Below, one piece after another: positions 23,640 to 37,600 of a stretch of DNA of 64,000 nucleotides. The position numbers were made by a program, and so were the translations under genes. Position 1 is the first letter of the stretch; each line of letters opens with the position of its first letter. The notes beneath the pieces are model-generated. The model searched no databases. It was not told where the DNA came from and saw nothing but the letters and a program-made list of their open reading frames with translations. Origin of the DNA: Aricia agestis (lineage: Eukaryota; Arthropoda; Insecta; Lepidoptera; Lycaenidae); contig NC_056417.1 of NCBI RefSeq assembly GCF_905147365.1, positions 270,501-334,500 of the forward strand. The letters run 5' to 3'.

Positions 23640-24410
23640 ATGTTAATTAATCAATGACAGTTAATTAATACCACATCCGCTATTAATAAACGAGCCTCTT
23701 GTGACTAAACTTTAATTGAAATTCATATTGATTTAGTCCAGCAATGAATTGCTTATTAAATTGCAGTTGTATTTGGTTAACAATTCCCTAGCGTCATTTG
23801 CACACAATACTCATTTTATGTTTGTAAATGGTGCTTTGTAGTAGGTAAAATATCTCTAAATAGTATAAAACAAAGTCGCTTTCCGCTGTCTGTATGTGTG
23901 TATGTATGCTTAGATCTTTAAAACTACTCAACGGATTTTGATGCGGTTTTTTTTAATAGATTGAGTGTTTCAAGAGGAAGGTTTATATGTATAACATATG
24001 CATAATATGGTAGAGAAACACTGATAATTTTAGAGGTTTCTAATGTTATGTCGTAAATAAATTCATTTTTTTGCGTTTATATTGCAAACGCTGGCTAAAC
24101 CCTACGAGATAGATCAAAATAATGTACTACAGTATTGTACACCTTAATTAGGTAAACAAAAAAGTCCGCGATGGTATATGTCTATTTCTTAGGGATAACT
24201 CACAATAGCCATTTTTGTTCTTTACTTTTTACGAAAAATAATGGCTTATTTACGAAGCGATTTTAACAATTTACAACATTAACCCTTATCCAAATAAACA
24301 TGTTTGGAAGCTAAGACATTAAATGTAGATTATAATTGTCTTTTACACTATACAATTTCGATCAATACTTTAGAAGTTTTCAAACGTATAAACTTACGCG
24401 GAATCAAAAA
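23640..24410. other. intergenic DNA with a Helitron-like fragment
   Basis: The stretch from about 23870 (ATAAAACAAAGTCGCTTTCC...ACGGATTTTGATG) resembles the decayed element at 16755. No gene is seen. Confidence 0.4.
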
Positions 24411-24689
24411 ATATGTCGCGCGGCGGCGGCCGAGGGACATAGCGGTTACGGCAGAACCGGCCGGGGGCTCTCATAAGCTTCGGGCTTATGTTATTGTAGT
24501 AGATAGTGTATTTCGTCATTGTGTGGTTGTGCAGACGGTAACGCAGAGGAGCAACCACAGCGCTTTCTTTCAGATATTCATTGTTTCTGGTTCTTTGGTT
24601 TCTGAATTGTCGATAAAAATATATTTGACTTGCGTTAGAAAAACGGACTTTTGTTTTTGCTTTGCGATTGGGTTATTTGTTGCTTAGGT

Positions 24690-25153
24690 CGTAGTACAGT
24701 GAATGCCAAAAGAGCACGTTCAGCAAGAGATGAAGAATCGTCAACGGAACGTGAGACTCGCCTCAGCCAGAATAGTGATAGAAATCGGATACAGAGAGAA
24801 AGAGAATCGTCTGTAGAGCGTGAGGCTCGCCTCAGTCGGAAAAATGATAGAATTCGGATACAGAGAGAAAGAGAATCGTCTGTAGAGCGTGAGGCTCGCC
24901 TCAGTCGGAAAAATGATAGAATTCGGATACAGAGAGAAAGAGAATCATCTGTAGAGCGTGAGGCTCGCCTCAGCCAGAATAGGGATAGGCATCGAATACA
25001 GAGAGCAAGAAAATCATCCGCACAGACACATAGCAACACCGAACAAAACGAACAACCAAACAGCCACAGACCCGAGAGAGTAACCAATTCATGGGTAAAT
25101 AAAGAAAATTCTGCCAATTTTTGCGAAACTTTTATCGTTTACGCAGCACAATA
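24690..25153 (+). pseudogene. fragment of a Helitron-type protein with 23-residue repeats
   Basis: About 150 codons are open in frame (ORF 24651-25154). From about 24720 the protein has four to five tandem copies of a 23-residue, 69-bp unit of the form ESS-VEREARLS-x5-DRxRIQRER, highly charged and probably helical. Such Arg/Glu-rich repeat tracts occur at the N terminus of Helitron Rep/helicase proteins and related arthropod transposon proteins (recalled, not searched). No Rep or helicase motif follows: the frame ends at 25154 and a Helitron begins at 25237. An AG at 24686-24687 could be a splice acceptor. I take it as a broken transposon gene. Confidence 0.55.
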
Positions 25154-25236
25154 GGAAAAATCACCCGATTTTGAAACATTCTTCATTGGTGCTCCGCTTC
25201 TATTGGTCTTAGCGTGATAATATATTATAGGCTACA

Positions 25237-25726
25237 TCCTACTAATATTATAAAGGCGAAAGTTTGTTTGGATGTATGGATGTTTGTTACTCTTTCACGC
25301 AAAAACTATTGAACGGATTTTAATGAAACTTTACAATAATATGGCTTATACATCAGAATAACACATAGGCTACAATTTTAACCGACTTTCAAAATGGGGG
25401 AGGTGTTATGTTCGTTTTCTTATATTCAACGATTACTCCGCCGTATGTTACCCGATTTTTATATTCACAAAAGTGGTGATCTGATGAAGGATCCATAAGT
25501 AATCGAGGGAACTCCTCAAAACTTATAGGGAAACGTGTGGTGACTTCGGTTACGTGAGAAGTATTCTAAGCATATGCTACCAACAAGTAAGATTTTGCAC
25601 CGAGATATACCTGGTATACCGTGGTTCGGAAGGTGCTGAGAGAACTCTTGATTCTTTATAGATACAAGTTTGGGAGTTTCGGCGTTGTTTTAAGAACAGG
25701 AACCATATGCTACTATGCAAATTACA

Positions 25727-25766
<40 letters not shown>

Positions 25767-26359
25767 CTACCATATTATACCATTTCATAGTCTTTTAGAT
25801 CGAGACTCGAGTTTGTCAAGCGATAATTAAAAAAAATCTTTATTTTATGTCTAAAAATAGTTTGACGACCTCTGTGGCTCAGTGGTGAGCGCGTTGGTAG
25901 CTCAAGCCGGAGGTTGCGGGTTCAAATCCCGCCGACGGAACAAAAAGTTTTCAAAGTTCCTGGGTCATGGATGTGTATTAAATATGTGTATCATATAATA
26001 AAAATCTTAAATATATGTATAGTATAAAAGTATTAAATATATTTCCGTTGTCTGGTACCTGTAACACAAGTCCATCAGGTACTTACTAATATAACAACAT
26101 TGAAGAGTATGTTTGCTTGAACGCGTCAATCTCAGGAACTACAGGTCCGATTTAAAAACTTATCTCAGTGTTAGATTGATCATTTATCGAGTAAGACTAT
26201 AGGCTATATATTATATAATATATTATCACGCTAAGACTAATACGACCGAAGAAACTCAGGAAAATGCGGGAAAAACGGGGAAAATATTTTTTTATGGGAA
26301 AATGTACGGTTTCTGTAAAATTCCTAATTTACGCGGGCGAAGCCGCGCGGGACATCTAG
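25237..26359 (+). mobile_element. Helitron (non-autonomous) carrying a SINE
   Basis: It starts TCCTACTAATATTATAAAGG and ends GGGACATCTAG (CTAG at 26356-26359) after the GC hairpin, flanked by A and T. The body matches the 4024 and 50595 copies. It has the longest CAT/ATC microsatellite of the three (about 13 units, 25727-25765). A SINE interrupts it at 25862-26095. Confidence 0.85.
25862..26095 (+). mobile_element. tRNA-headed SINE inserted in Helitron
   Basis: The head reads GACGACCTCTGTGGCTCAGTGG with the B box GGGTTCAAATCCCGCC. The body AACAAAAAGTTTTCAAAGTTC continues to CGTTGTCTGGTACCTGTAAC. A second copy lies at 59115-59345. The flanking Helitron sequence resumes as in the other Helitron copies, so this is a later insertion. 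Confidence 0.78.
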
Positions 26360-27867
26360 TACATCTATATATTAAGGTCGAGTGTACTTGTTTACGCAAA
26401 AAAAGAAACTTTTCAATTTCGGCCGCCTCCTCGTACGAGAGGTTTCGAAGTCGCTTTGTTCAGTCTTTTGGGACGAGGGCACTCGAGTCGACTTCGTACT
26501 CGAAGATGTTCCCAATTCCAAGACTCCTGAAAATATAAATGAGGTCCCAGGTCGAGCCTCTTGAGGGGGTTTGATCCTCCGGTGACTCCTTGACCCTTGT
26601 GATGCAAAAGAAACCTCATTCATATTTTTCTCAAAAGTTAAAAGTGTCATTAGGATGTATTTCATAAATAGGGTCTTATTGTGTTACTATATCTTAATTA
26701 AGCTTGTGACAATCAACTAATTAAGCTAATGCCCTACAATAGCTATATTGCGATTGTTACCAACAAGGCGGCTAATGAGCGTTTCCGCTAAAATCTGGAG
26801 TAGATCCGACGTGGCAGCTCACCTTGCCCCGAATTCGTGCTGGGCGCCAATCACACGAAATGGCCGCCCCAATTACAGTTGCGGCCAGCGTGCCCGCGAT
26901 ATGAATATACTAATTATTCCCCATGCCACCAACGATATTTCCCAAATGGTGATGAACAGCTCCTCGCGTTAACAGTTAGGGTTAGCGCGCACGAGCGACT
27001 AAATTGTCTCCAAGATCTAGTGTGTATTTCAAGTGCGTGTGCGTGGAGGTTCACTTATCGTGCGTATCGGCGTCATGCTACATGTGGTGCGTCGAAACAA
27101 TGCTAACAAGTGTAAACAAAGAGCGAGCCGACTGAGCGCGACGGCCAAGGTCCGCAGCCGCGCACGCCACCGCGGTACTGCGGTAACTGCGGGGGTACAC
27201 GAGTGCTGATCCACCAGTGACCAGTCGGTGGACTTCACAGGAATTTCACATGACCACGTCCGCGTCAGTTGTTGGCTTATCCCGTCGATTATTATTATCG
27301 ATATATTTTATTATTCAGTTATGTAAGTCTGCAGCTATGATGAGAGTTTTTGGGAATTTGTAAGTAGGTTAGATCGGTCGCTGCCTCTCACCGAGCGCGG
27401 CGTTATCACAACTTGCACATTATTAATACTCGCCGCGATAAACGCCATCCGCTCGAGACAATCAATTTTATTGCCGCAACTGCCTGCCACACTGTCCTAC
27501 ATGGCCTCCGCCGCCGCCGCCGCCGCCGCACTCGCGGCTCTCCCGCCCTCGGCGGAGAGACTATTATCGCTAGACCGGCCCGGTTTTATTGGAGTGGACC
27601 TAATGAGAGCCAATTGAAGATGATAAAATTGTTGCCTAAGTTGTACACGACGAGCGGATAACTGAACATGCGAGTGACTCGTGATCGTGATTACAAAATA
27701 CGAGATTAGTTTTTAGTTCTTCAACGATGACGCGGTCCTGCTAGTCGTTTGAAATTCCAAAATCCAAATTACAAGAGATACCACTCATCAAATTTCACTT
27801 AGAATAGAAACTCCCCATATTAAATACTTAAAAAAATGATTCCTAATGATTCGTCGGTCGTTCGCAG
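26360..27867. other. region upstream of the first recognised prominin exon
   Basis: 26360-26680 looks like an unclassified repeat. From about 26800 to 27620 the sequence becomes richer in GC and CpG, with a GCC-repeat at about 27504-27530. This may include a promoter or untranslated exon for the prominin gene, but I could not identify an N-terminal coding exon with a phase-1 donor. Its ORFs have no recognised domain. Confidence 0.4.
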
Positions 27868-28601
27868 GTGTGGTGTCGGTGTCGGACGGGCACGTGGAGT
27901 TCTCCCGCGATCAGTGGCGCGCGCTGCTGGCGCACTACGCGGGCCCGGCCGCCGTGGTCGCCGCCGCGCTGCTGCTGGCCGCGCTCATGCCGCTGGCCGG
28001 CTTGCTGTGGTGCTGCTGCCAGTGGTGTCGCAGCTCGCGCCGCCGCCGCCCCTTCGACCGTAAGTACGACGGCTGCCTCAAGGCCGTGCTCGCCATCCTG
28101 CTCATCGGCCTGCTGACGCTGCTGCTGTTCGGCGTCGTGTGCGCCTTCGTGACGGACGCGCAGCTGGAGGCGAGCGCCGCGACGGCGCCGGACGCGGCCG
28201 CGGCGGGGCTGCGCGACGCGCGCACCTTCCTCAACGCGAGCGCGGCGCACGCGCGCCACCTGCTCGTGGACAACTACGGCGAGCTGCGGGCGGCGCTGGC
28301 GGCGCTGCTGGACAGCGGCGGGCGCACGGTGCTGCGCCAGCTGGACGAGTGGACGTCGGCGACGTCGGTGCGCCACCTCAGCCGCATGGTGGAGCAGCTG
28401 GCGCGCGTGCCGGGTGACCTGCGCACCGTGCACAACCATACGGTGGTGCTGCGCGCGCGCGCCGAGCGCCTCAACGCCGGCCTGCGCCGCGTCAAGTCGC
28501 AGCTGCTGCGCACGCTGGCTGACTGCCGCGAGCCGCAGTGCGTGCAGCTGCAGGACAAGTACAAGATCGGCCAGCTTGACACCGACATACAGTACAACAA
28601 G
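27868..28601 (+). CDS. prom: prominin exon: TM1, TM2, start of first extracellular loop
   Basis: The acceptor is TTCGCAG before 27868 and the donor AAG/GTGCGA after 28601. It enters in phase 1 (first two bases finish a codon) and leaves in phase 0, 244 complete codons. It contains TM1 (…AAVVAAALLLAALMPLAGL), a CCCQWC cysteine run, TM2 (AVLAILLIGLLTLLLFGVV) and a paired Cys motif (CREPQC) near the end. Confidence 0.9.
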
Positions 28602-31600
28602 GTGCGACACTTATACTCTCTCGTTCGTCAACATTTAAATTACAATGAATTGCGTTTCAAACATTCACGTTCACTGCTACCTCTCCTTTATGTAAAAAAA
28701 AAACTTTTTTTTACTTATTTATTTAGGTAACAAACAGTCTTTAACAAATATTTATAAACGTTTTAACTACAACTAGACCTAAAGTACCATAATAACATCA
28801 ATACAAAATATTAACATTAAAAAAATGCAACTAATACAATTTTTTTATATAATTTATTTTATTTTTTATTTATTTTTATTTTACTTTATTTAGGAAACAA
28901 ACAGTTTTTTTTAATTAGCTTAATATAATACAATTTTTACTTAAAAACTAATAGTTCCATAAAATTTTACTAATTTAATTTTACAGAAATACATGCTTTT
29001 ATAATTTATACACAATTACTTATTTTTTAACAGGTTTTGTAATTTTGACTTATAAATAGGCAGGCTAATTTTGAATATATCAAGGTCTTTAAATTCTTCA
29101 TTGTAAGTCTTAACGCTACGTTTTAGAAAACAGTTACTAGTATAAACTGATTTATATAAAGGAACGGAAAATATATTTTGTGAACGAGAACCAGGTCTAG
29201 GTACTTTAAAATAGATGCATTCCAAAATGTGTGAGGCGTCAATGTATAATACTACTTTACATATTATAAAGTATCATATTACCTACACAGAAATGCAATG
29301 ATATTACATAAATAAATTTATTAATAAGTATTTTATGAACAAAATATTACCTCATTTAATTCTCTTTTGTATTGTCTTAAATTAAAAAAAAAATCGACAG
29401 AATTCAGATCATTATTGTAGCAGGAACATGATCGCCTGAAGAAGGTATTTCTCGCGTAGTTTGTATGATAGGGCGGGAGGCGGGACATAAAACGTGTCCA
29501 TACTACGTGAAGATGGTCGCGGAACTTTTAAATAAATTTTGCTTAAGAGATTAGAGGAATTAATGGAACTATGCAGAATTTTGAAAAGAAACACACTATC
29601 TAAATATTTACGCCTTAAGTGTAATTGTTGAATATTATGTCTTGCTGCACTCTCAAGATGGTCAGTAGAACGAATTTAGCTAGCTAATTTAGTTATAACG
29701 AATTTGCTGTACTAAAATCTAATACACGAATGTTTTTAACGCTACCCAAGGATCTGGACAAGTACTTTCCAACTGTGAGTATGTTTTAAGCATGAATCGT
29801 GATGTAGAATGTAGATAGTCGAGTGAAGGCAGAAAGCGATCTTAAAATCAGTAAATTTTTACACAATAATTTTTTATTTATTTGAAGAAAGTGTAAGGGC
29901 TGATAAAAAATTGACAAGTCAATAAATTGTATGTGGTGTGTAGATCCCGGACGTGTCGGCGCTGCTGCACAACGTTTCGGTGCTGGTGGAGGGCACGATG
30001 CGCGAGGACGTGCGCGGCGGACTCAGCGTGTTCGACGGCATCAAGCGCACCGTCGACCAGCACATCCCGCGCGTCCACACCGCCATCGCCGACACCGGTG
30101 ACCGCCTGCGCGACGTCGCCGACCAGATCGCGTGGGCGGCGGGCAACCAGAGCGCGAAGCTGGCGGACTACGAGCGCGGCACCGACGAGCTGCGCGGCTG
30201 GCTGGGGCGGTACGGGGGGTACCGGCGCTGGGCGACGCGCGCCGCCGCCGCCGCGCTGCTGGCCGTGGTCGCGCTGCTGGCGCTCGGCCTGCTGTGCGGC
30301 GTTTGCGGCAAGCGGCCCGACGCGTACGGCGCCGCCGACTGCTGCAACAAGGGCACCGGCGCCACCTGCCTGCTCTGCGGCGTCGCGCTCACGTTCGCAG
30401 TGGCGGCGGGCGTGGCGCTCGCGCTGCTGGCGTACTTCGCGGTGGGCGTGGCCTCGCAGCGGCTCGTGTGCGACCCGCTGGCGGAGCCGCGCGGCAACCG
30501 CGTGTGGGCCGACGTGGAGCGGTTCGTGCAGCTCGAGCGCGCCATGTACGGCGAGAGCGTGGAGCCCGACTTCAACCTGACGTCGGTGCTGGTGGAGTGC
30601 CACGCGAACCGCACGCTGTACCGCGCGCTGCACCTGCGCCGCCGCTTCGACCTGGACGAGCTGCAGGAGCGCGCGCGCGCCGCGCTGGCCGAGCAGGTGG
30701 CGGCGCTGCGCACCGACTACCCACCGCGCGGCCGCCCACTGCGCATCCTGCCGCCCGCCGCGCGCGACAAGCTCATCCGCCTCGGTGACACCGGCCTCTC
30801 CGAGTTCGACTTCGACCGCATCCTACACGCGGTGAGTGGCCGACCCCACCAGCGCTCGAGGGGGCGGGACGACAACTCGAGCTAAATAACTGTAACATAT
30901 TACCTGTGGCCTCGCAGCTGGAGACGAACATGACGTCGCTGTCGCTGGACGGTCTGGCGGGGCAGCTGCGCAGCACGGCGGGCGCGCTCGCCGGCCGGCC
31001 GGGCTTCGCGGACGTGGCGCGGGAGCTGCGCGCCGCCGCCGACGACCTGCAGCGCTTGCACGCCGATGTCGTCCAGCCCATGCTGCGGCAGGTCGCCGAC
31101 CTCGACGTGAGTACTAAAAACCTAGTTCTCATATTCCTGAAACTGTTTTCTTAAACCTCTCCTACAACTGTCTACAAAGAGGCAACGCTTTAAAGGTAGA
31201 AAAAAAAATCAGGAATCTGTTTGATTTTGACGTTACTTACCAATTTACGAAAAGAATAAATGTTTTTAGGGTTCATACCCAAAGGGTGAAAACGGGACCC
31301 TATTCATAAGACTTCTATGTCTGTCTGTCCGTCTGTCTGTCTCCAGGCTGTATCTCAAGAACCGCTATAGCTAGAGTTCTAAAATTTTCACAGATTATGT
31401 ATATCTGTTGCCGCTATAACAACAAATACTAAAAACAAAATTAAAATAATATTTAAAGGGGCTTCCATACAAGAAAAGTGATTTTTTTGGCCGTTTTGCT
31501 CGATATCAATAATGGCAACAGGTAGGCACTTGATATTTTCATAAAGGCCTTATATATGTCTACTTTAATATTTAAGAATAATATTAAAATAAAATAAAAA

Positions 31601-34600
31601 ATAAGGGAGGCTCCCATGCAAAAACACAATTTTTAGTCTATGTTTGCTCTATAACAGTACCCTTCGTGCGCGAGTCCGACTCGCACTTGGTCGATTTTTT
31701 TTAATAATTATTATACAGCAATAGGCTACTTGACCTATATTCAATTTCATTGAAAAAATGCATATTTCTAGTAGAACTTGGCCTTGGAAATCGTATTTTA
31801 ACCTTATCATCAAATAAAAGCTTATGATTGATAAATAAAGTCGATTTGAAAATATGCTTTTATGAAAATAGGATTTGTACTGACGAAAACGCTTTTGCGG
31901 TACTTCCGATTTGGATGTGACGTCATCACACTCGTCATTTAATATCTTTTATTTATCGCGCTCGTTATATGCAAGTTTATTTGTACATAAAATTTATTTA
32001 ATAATAAGAATAAGCCTAGAAAGATTTGTAAAATATATTTTCTTGATTAATTCCAATGAAACATTAGTTTTATATATTATCTCCATTTATTGTAGACGGG
32101 AAATGAAATGGCCAAAACTTTTCTCTAAAAGTTTTCAACATTACAAATTATTTCTAATTTCTTATTTAATTCTTTTATAATTTTTGGGCACTTTTAGACT
32201 CGTACATTTAGCACATAAAAAAATTTCAATAAAGAGAGTCTAAAATACAAAACGTATGACGTCACACTATGGCGGACAGTGTTTTCGGCGCCATTTATAA
32301 GGCATATTTTTCAATCAACATTTATATGGGTTTCTACTGTGTAAAATATTAAAATATTTTTTTTTTGTGAAAATGAATGATTAAGAAGCGATTAGCATGA
32401 AGAAAAAAATTAGGTCAAGTAGCCTATTATATTGTGTTGTGATGACAGACGATCGCGACGGAGCTGCGTGACGTGCTGCGATTCAACCAGTCGTCGCTGA
32501 AGGAGGCGATCCAGTACCGGCTGCGCGACGCCAGCGAGGTCGAGCTGTTCCTCAACACGCAGGGACCAGACCTCGTGCAGAACGTGAGCTAATACCCACC
32601 GCAATACGTACACCTAAGGCGGAGATGCATCTCTAAATTTGTACTGAATTGACAGATATCAATTGCGTGAGACGTCTTGCAAATCTGTCAAATCCATACA
32701 AATTTAGAAATGCATCTACGCGTCACGTTGCGGTCCGAATTGACCCTAATACGCGTAACGTTCAATAACGATTGTGGAAAAAAGACACATGAATTAAAAC
32801 TTGTGCAAAGCCTTAGCGAAGACGCCCATTAAAAGCTACAGGACTGTTAAGCGTCTGTCACTCGAGAGACCATTCCCTCGAGAGACATAATCAGTGAGTC
32901 AGTGACGGTGTAGTTTAGCTATCAATAAAACCTTACCTTATTAGAGCTATTCAATTGACTGAATTTTCAACTAAGATATGAACTATCTGGCACATCGAAA
33001 ACTAACTCTATGAGGGTTAAAAAAAACGACGAAATAGCTTAGACCTCTTGCGCGAGAAAACCCTTGCGCTTCGCTTGGCCCGTCTTGCACGACCGTGCCC
33101 CAGATAAATTTTGTGAGTTAATACAATGTAGTTATATGCGTCTACGTTTCAGCTGACGCGCGAGTTCGCGGAGGCGGTGGGCGCGCGGCTGCAGGCGTAC
33201 CTGGCGCGCGTCGCGCACGCCGCCGAGCACGACGTCGCGCGCTGCGGCCCGCTCTCGCACGCCTTCAACACCACGCGCGACCACGCCTGCAAGGCCACGC
33301 TGCTGCCCATTGTCAGTTTTTTAAAATTTTTTTTAGGGTGGCTATAAAAATAAAATGACATATAGAAATATTCCGAAGTAGATTCGATGAAAACTTGCTT
33401 CATTAAATGGAGTTCTATAGTTATAGGTATATACAACAGTACCACATGGTTCTCATATAGATGCTGCCCTGTTTATAATATTCAGTGATGGTATGACGTG
33501 GAACATTCCAGAATGGTTTCTGGATGTCTGTGGCGTGGTGCGTGGTGCTGTGGGTGCCGCTGATGGTGCTGGCGCCGCGACTCGCGCGCCTTTACCGTCA
33601 CGCCGACCCCTACCCCGGCCCGCTCGTCGAGGCGTACGTACACCCCTCCTCATCTCTACTCCAATGTCGCACACACACACACATACTCAGTTTAAATTCA
33701 TTCTCATCTAAACGTTAACAAAGTGTCTTATGTGGTCAGAACCAACCAATAACAATGATGCAATTTAAGAACATATTGTGTTTACATTTAGATCAAAATG
33801 AATTTAATTGCAGTTTGTAAAATGACAATCGATTATTTCTTGTTCTACTATCCCACAAAAATGTTGATGATGTCATATTACAAATTGAGGTATGAAATCA
33901 GACTTTACACGTGAATACTCGTCTATTCAGAAATAATATGATATAATGGCAGCCACACGTAGTGTAGTCAGTCAGTACTACTACAATATAACAAATAAAC
34001 GATCTGGTAATAATAATATGACGTTTGGTTGCTATTTACATATTATTTTTGATATGAACATGTTTCACAACTGAGAACACACACTACCGCGACGTACACA
34101 CTCGTATAAGAACGACGAACGCACAGCTCCATATTATTACGATGCCTGTTCGTGTGCTTTAAGGCTGCTAACAAAATCAACGACCTCGATATGCCCGCAG
34201 AGACGCTCCTTTGCGAGCATTCAAATACTTACCTTTTAAGGTAATATAACTGAAAATATTCTGTTTTACCAAATACAAAATTTAAACAAACAAACAACTA
34301 TAAACACAAGATCAAAATAAGACTGCGTTATGTGTAAAACTCACTCGATTATCGCGCTATTTTCATCAAACATTGGTCATGGTATAGTGATGAATTTTGT
34401 GAAGACAGATATTAGGAGAAATAAAATTCAAGTAATAAGATACAATTTTTAGACGTAATTTTGTTGACTATCACATAATATAATATGAATGATTATTATG
34501 TGCCGAGCGAGTGTTACACAGGCGCCGCATCGCAGTAGCAATAGCCGCGCCCGCTGCATAGACACTCCCAACTAGGACGGGACTTGTTTTTTAATATCGG

Positions 34601-37600
34601 TCATGTACTATAAAAGTTAAGACTGTTGTTTTATTGCAACTGTCGCGACTATGGTCACTAGTGCAGTTTAGTGTTAGTGAAATCCCTGCACCGGTGACCG
34701 GCTGTGCAGCGGGCGCCCTAGTGTAAGTTCATTCATCTGCCATCGTTCGATTTCGTTTTATTTTATCGTAGTCGGAGCGATCTGACCTCCCCCAGCCGGG
34801 CGGCAAACCGACTGCATTAACATTTATTTTTGATTTCTTATAATTTCGTTTTATGATTTACTCGATTTAACGTTCCCTTGATTTCGATTTGGTTCGTTCG
34901 TAATTTGGGTTTGTTGTGCACCCCATCCCGCCCGCGCACGTCCGAGTCGAGGAGCCGACGTCGCCGCGCCGCCCGCACGCAGGAGCACACGTAGTCGAGA
35001 CGGAGATTTTCAGTTTTCGAATTGAGTTTGTTTGGTTATCACTCACCGCCATCCCCCATCACTTCGGCGCGGAACGCTCGAGCCGGGCGCTCCGGCCGTA
35101 GTCTAAATGCCCGGACTCCTCGCGGGTGGTGACGTGTGGTGTCTGTGCAGCGAGTATGAGCCGGTGGCGGGTCGCGGCCGGTGGCGCTGGCCCGGCGCGG
35201 CGCCCGGTAATGTCCGCCCCGCTCGCCCCTCCGCCCGCACCGCCCCGCCCCTCCGCGCGCACCGGTACTGCGCCGCCGCGCCGCACGCCGACCGATATAC
35301 ACCGCAGTTTAATTCCGATAAACAGTTGACCGCGTTCATATGTCCCGAAAATGGCGAATTTAAATTTTGGACAAATAGTTTCGAGTAGGCTGCGTGTGCG
35401 TGCGCGGGTGTGAGTGCGTGCGCACGTGGGTGCATGCTTGCGTGCGTGCGGCGCGGCGGTCCGCTCGAGTTGGCTCGTGACGTGTGCTCTTCGACCCCCT
35501 AGCGGCTTGCACGATCCCCCTCACTCTAACTCACATTGGCTCACCGGAATGTTGCGTAGTTTGCGAAAACTAAAAAATGCATTAGATGTAAATTAGTTTT
35601 TATAGAGATGAAAGTACTCGACTGTTGAATTTTGAATTTTCATTTGTAGTTTTGAGGAATGCTTTTCTACTAAATAATTAGAATGTTTTTTCATTTTTGT
35701 AAGTTTCGCTGAGTCGTGTGTGAGTACCCAGTAGTGTCACTGTACGCAGCCGCCTGGACATCGTTAACGTCTCTACTCTTTACACTAGTAAGACGATTAT
35801 GTTAGTAAATCGTTCTACGTTTATTCGTAGCACGGAACGCGTCTAATTAGATTTTTCTACTTTTATATTTTCATTTCAGTTTCTACTGCGTCTTCAGTTT
35901 AAACTATGACTAAAAATATATTCAGAACGAACAATTTTATTATAATGTAGAGAGGGAACGGAAATTAATATTATAGAGACGATAACGATCGTTTGGCGTT
36001 AACTACTCCCGGCCACCCGACTGACCGTGTCGTGGCCACACAACTGTAGTTCCCAGTAGTAGCGCAGTCGAGGCGATCTTCATTTGGTGTTTCCGTTGTT
36101 CATCCGACATCCCGCATCGCGCACTCCCGCCAGCTAGACTCGACATGTAGCGACATCGTAACCGACATTCCGTCATCGTGTCATCCGTCGACTAGACCCT
36201 CCCCCCCTAGATACTCGATATAGAGACTGAGTAATGCTAGAAGTGTTATCACTCGTGTACACGAAATTGAGTTACAAGTAAATATCGAGTAATCGATGTC
36301 GATGTTAGCTACTATACTGTGTGCAGCCGCCGCCGTCCGCGCCAGCCCGCCCGCCGCCTCGGGCGTGTCTCACCTCTTGACACCCTTCCCCTTGTCGTGA
36401 TTTTAAACTGGAACTGGTGTTACTTCCTAAACAATAAAATGAATAATCTCACTGTGTCGACGGGGCGGACTCTGGCGCGGCGCGGGGCGGCGCGGCGGCG
36501 CTCGGCTCACTGACCGTTTGTTCTGTTGCAGCGAGTATTTGTATGACGCGTACGCGGACCGCGATAACGTACCCCTCGCCAAGTAAGTGTACTCCCCCTC
36601 CCCCCTCCGGTCCCCCCGCCCCGCATGCCCTCCCCCCGGCGCACGCGGCTCCGGCGAGTAGATGTAGTGGCGTAGACGCCGGGAGCCCCGTGCGGTCTCG
36701 CATGGCGCGACGCGCGCGCGAAGCCTCGCAGCTGGTGTTTGGCTTGGTATCTAACGGACCGGAATGTGCTCGCAAGGTGACCGACCGCCCGCATGCGACC
36801 CCCACAACAGACTTAAATTCTTTTTTTTTTGGTTCGGTTCTGTTCTTTTCGTCCCCGCCCGGAGGCCGGGGCCCCGGGGAGCCGAGTCCCCGGGGCCCCT
36901 CTCAAGTGTCGCGTCGGCCGCAGCGGCTCCAAGCGCAGCACGCTGGACATCGAGGGCAAGATCGCCGAGTGGCGCGGCCGCAACCGCGCCGCGGAGGAGG
37001 GCGAGGGCGGCGGCGGGCGGGCGGCGGGCACGTGCGTGGTACTGGGCGGCGCGGGGGGCGGGCCGGGGGGCGTGTGCACGCTGCTGGCGCCGCCCGCCGC
37101 CGCCGCGCTGCTCGACGACCTCAAGACGCGCCTCGACGCCAAGGATGAGGACAACGAGTCCGGCATACACGAGGCGGACTAGACGCCGGCGCTCCGGCTG
37201 CCGCCCGTTGCCGACGCAGTCCCAGCGGTGTCCCTTGTACTGTAAATACGTCAGACGGAGAATCTGCGGAAGCGCATCGAATGATTGGTGAAATAAAGAT
37301 CGATCGCTACTTTCCGTCTGATGTATTTCACTTAAACTAGAATATCCCCGGTGGCGCCACCAAGTTCAACTCTCACTCAGTGACACTCCATTGTATCTCG
37401 TTATAAACTACCGGCAATATGTAATTGAAAACTGATGTTTAAATAATATGGCGCGATGGCGCCACCATGGCGTCCTAATTAATTTAGAACCGAGTAAAAT
37501 TTACTCGATAGTCAATGGAATTTTGTATCGAATCAAATTGTAGGCATATCGTAGCTTGTAGCATTTTTGAACGTTTACAGTGTGCGTGTGACGTACGAAG

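Noticed and set aside
27503..27619. Short ORF starting M-A-S with an alanine run, upstream of prominin
   Set aside because: Only 38 codons, produced by a GCC repeat; no donor in phase 1 that would connect to the 27868 exon. Not accepted as the prominin N terminus.
27836..31154. Long ORFs on both strands and all frames over the prominin exons (for example 28610-27843 minus and 30633-29878 minus)
   Set aside because: They are shadows of GC-rich exons: low-complexity Arg/Ala/Gln-rich translations without domains. The plus-strand frame with membrane segments and matching splice phases explains the region.
36449..36813. Overlapping ORFs on both strands around 36.4-37.2 kb
   Set aside because: GC-rich intronic or exonic sequence; only exons B and C fit the prominin splice phases.
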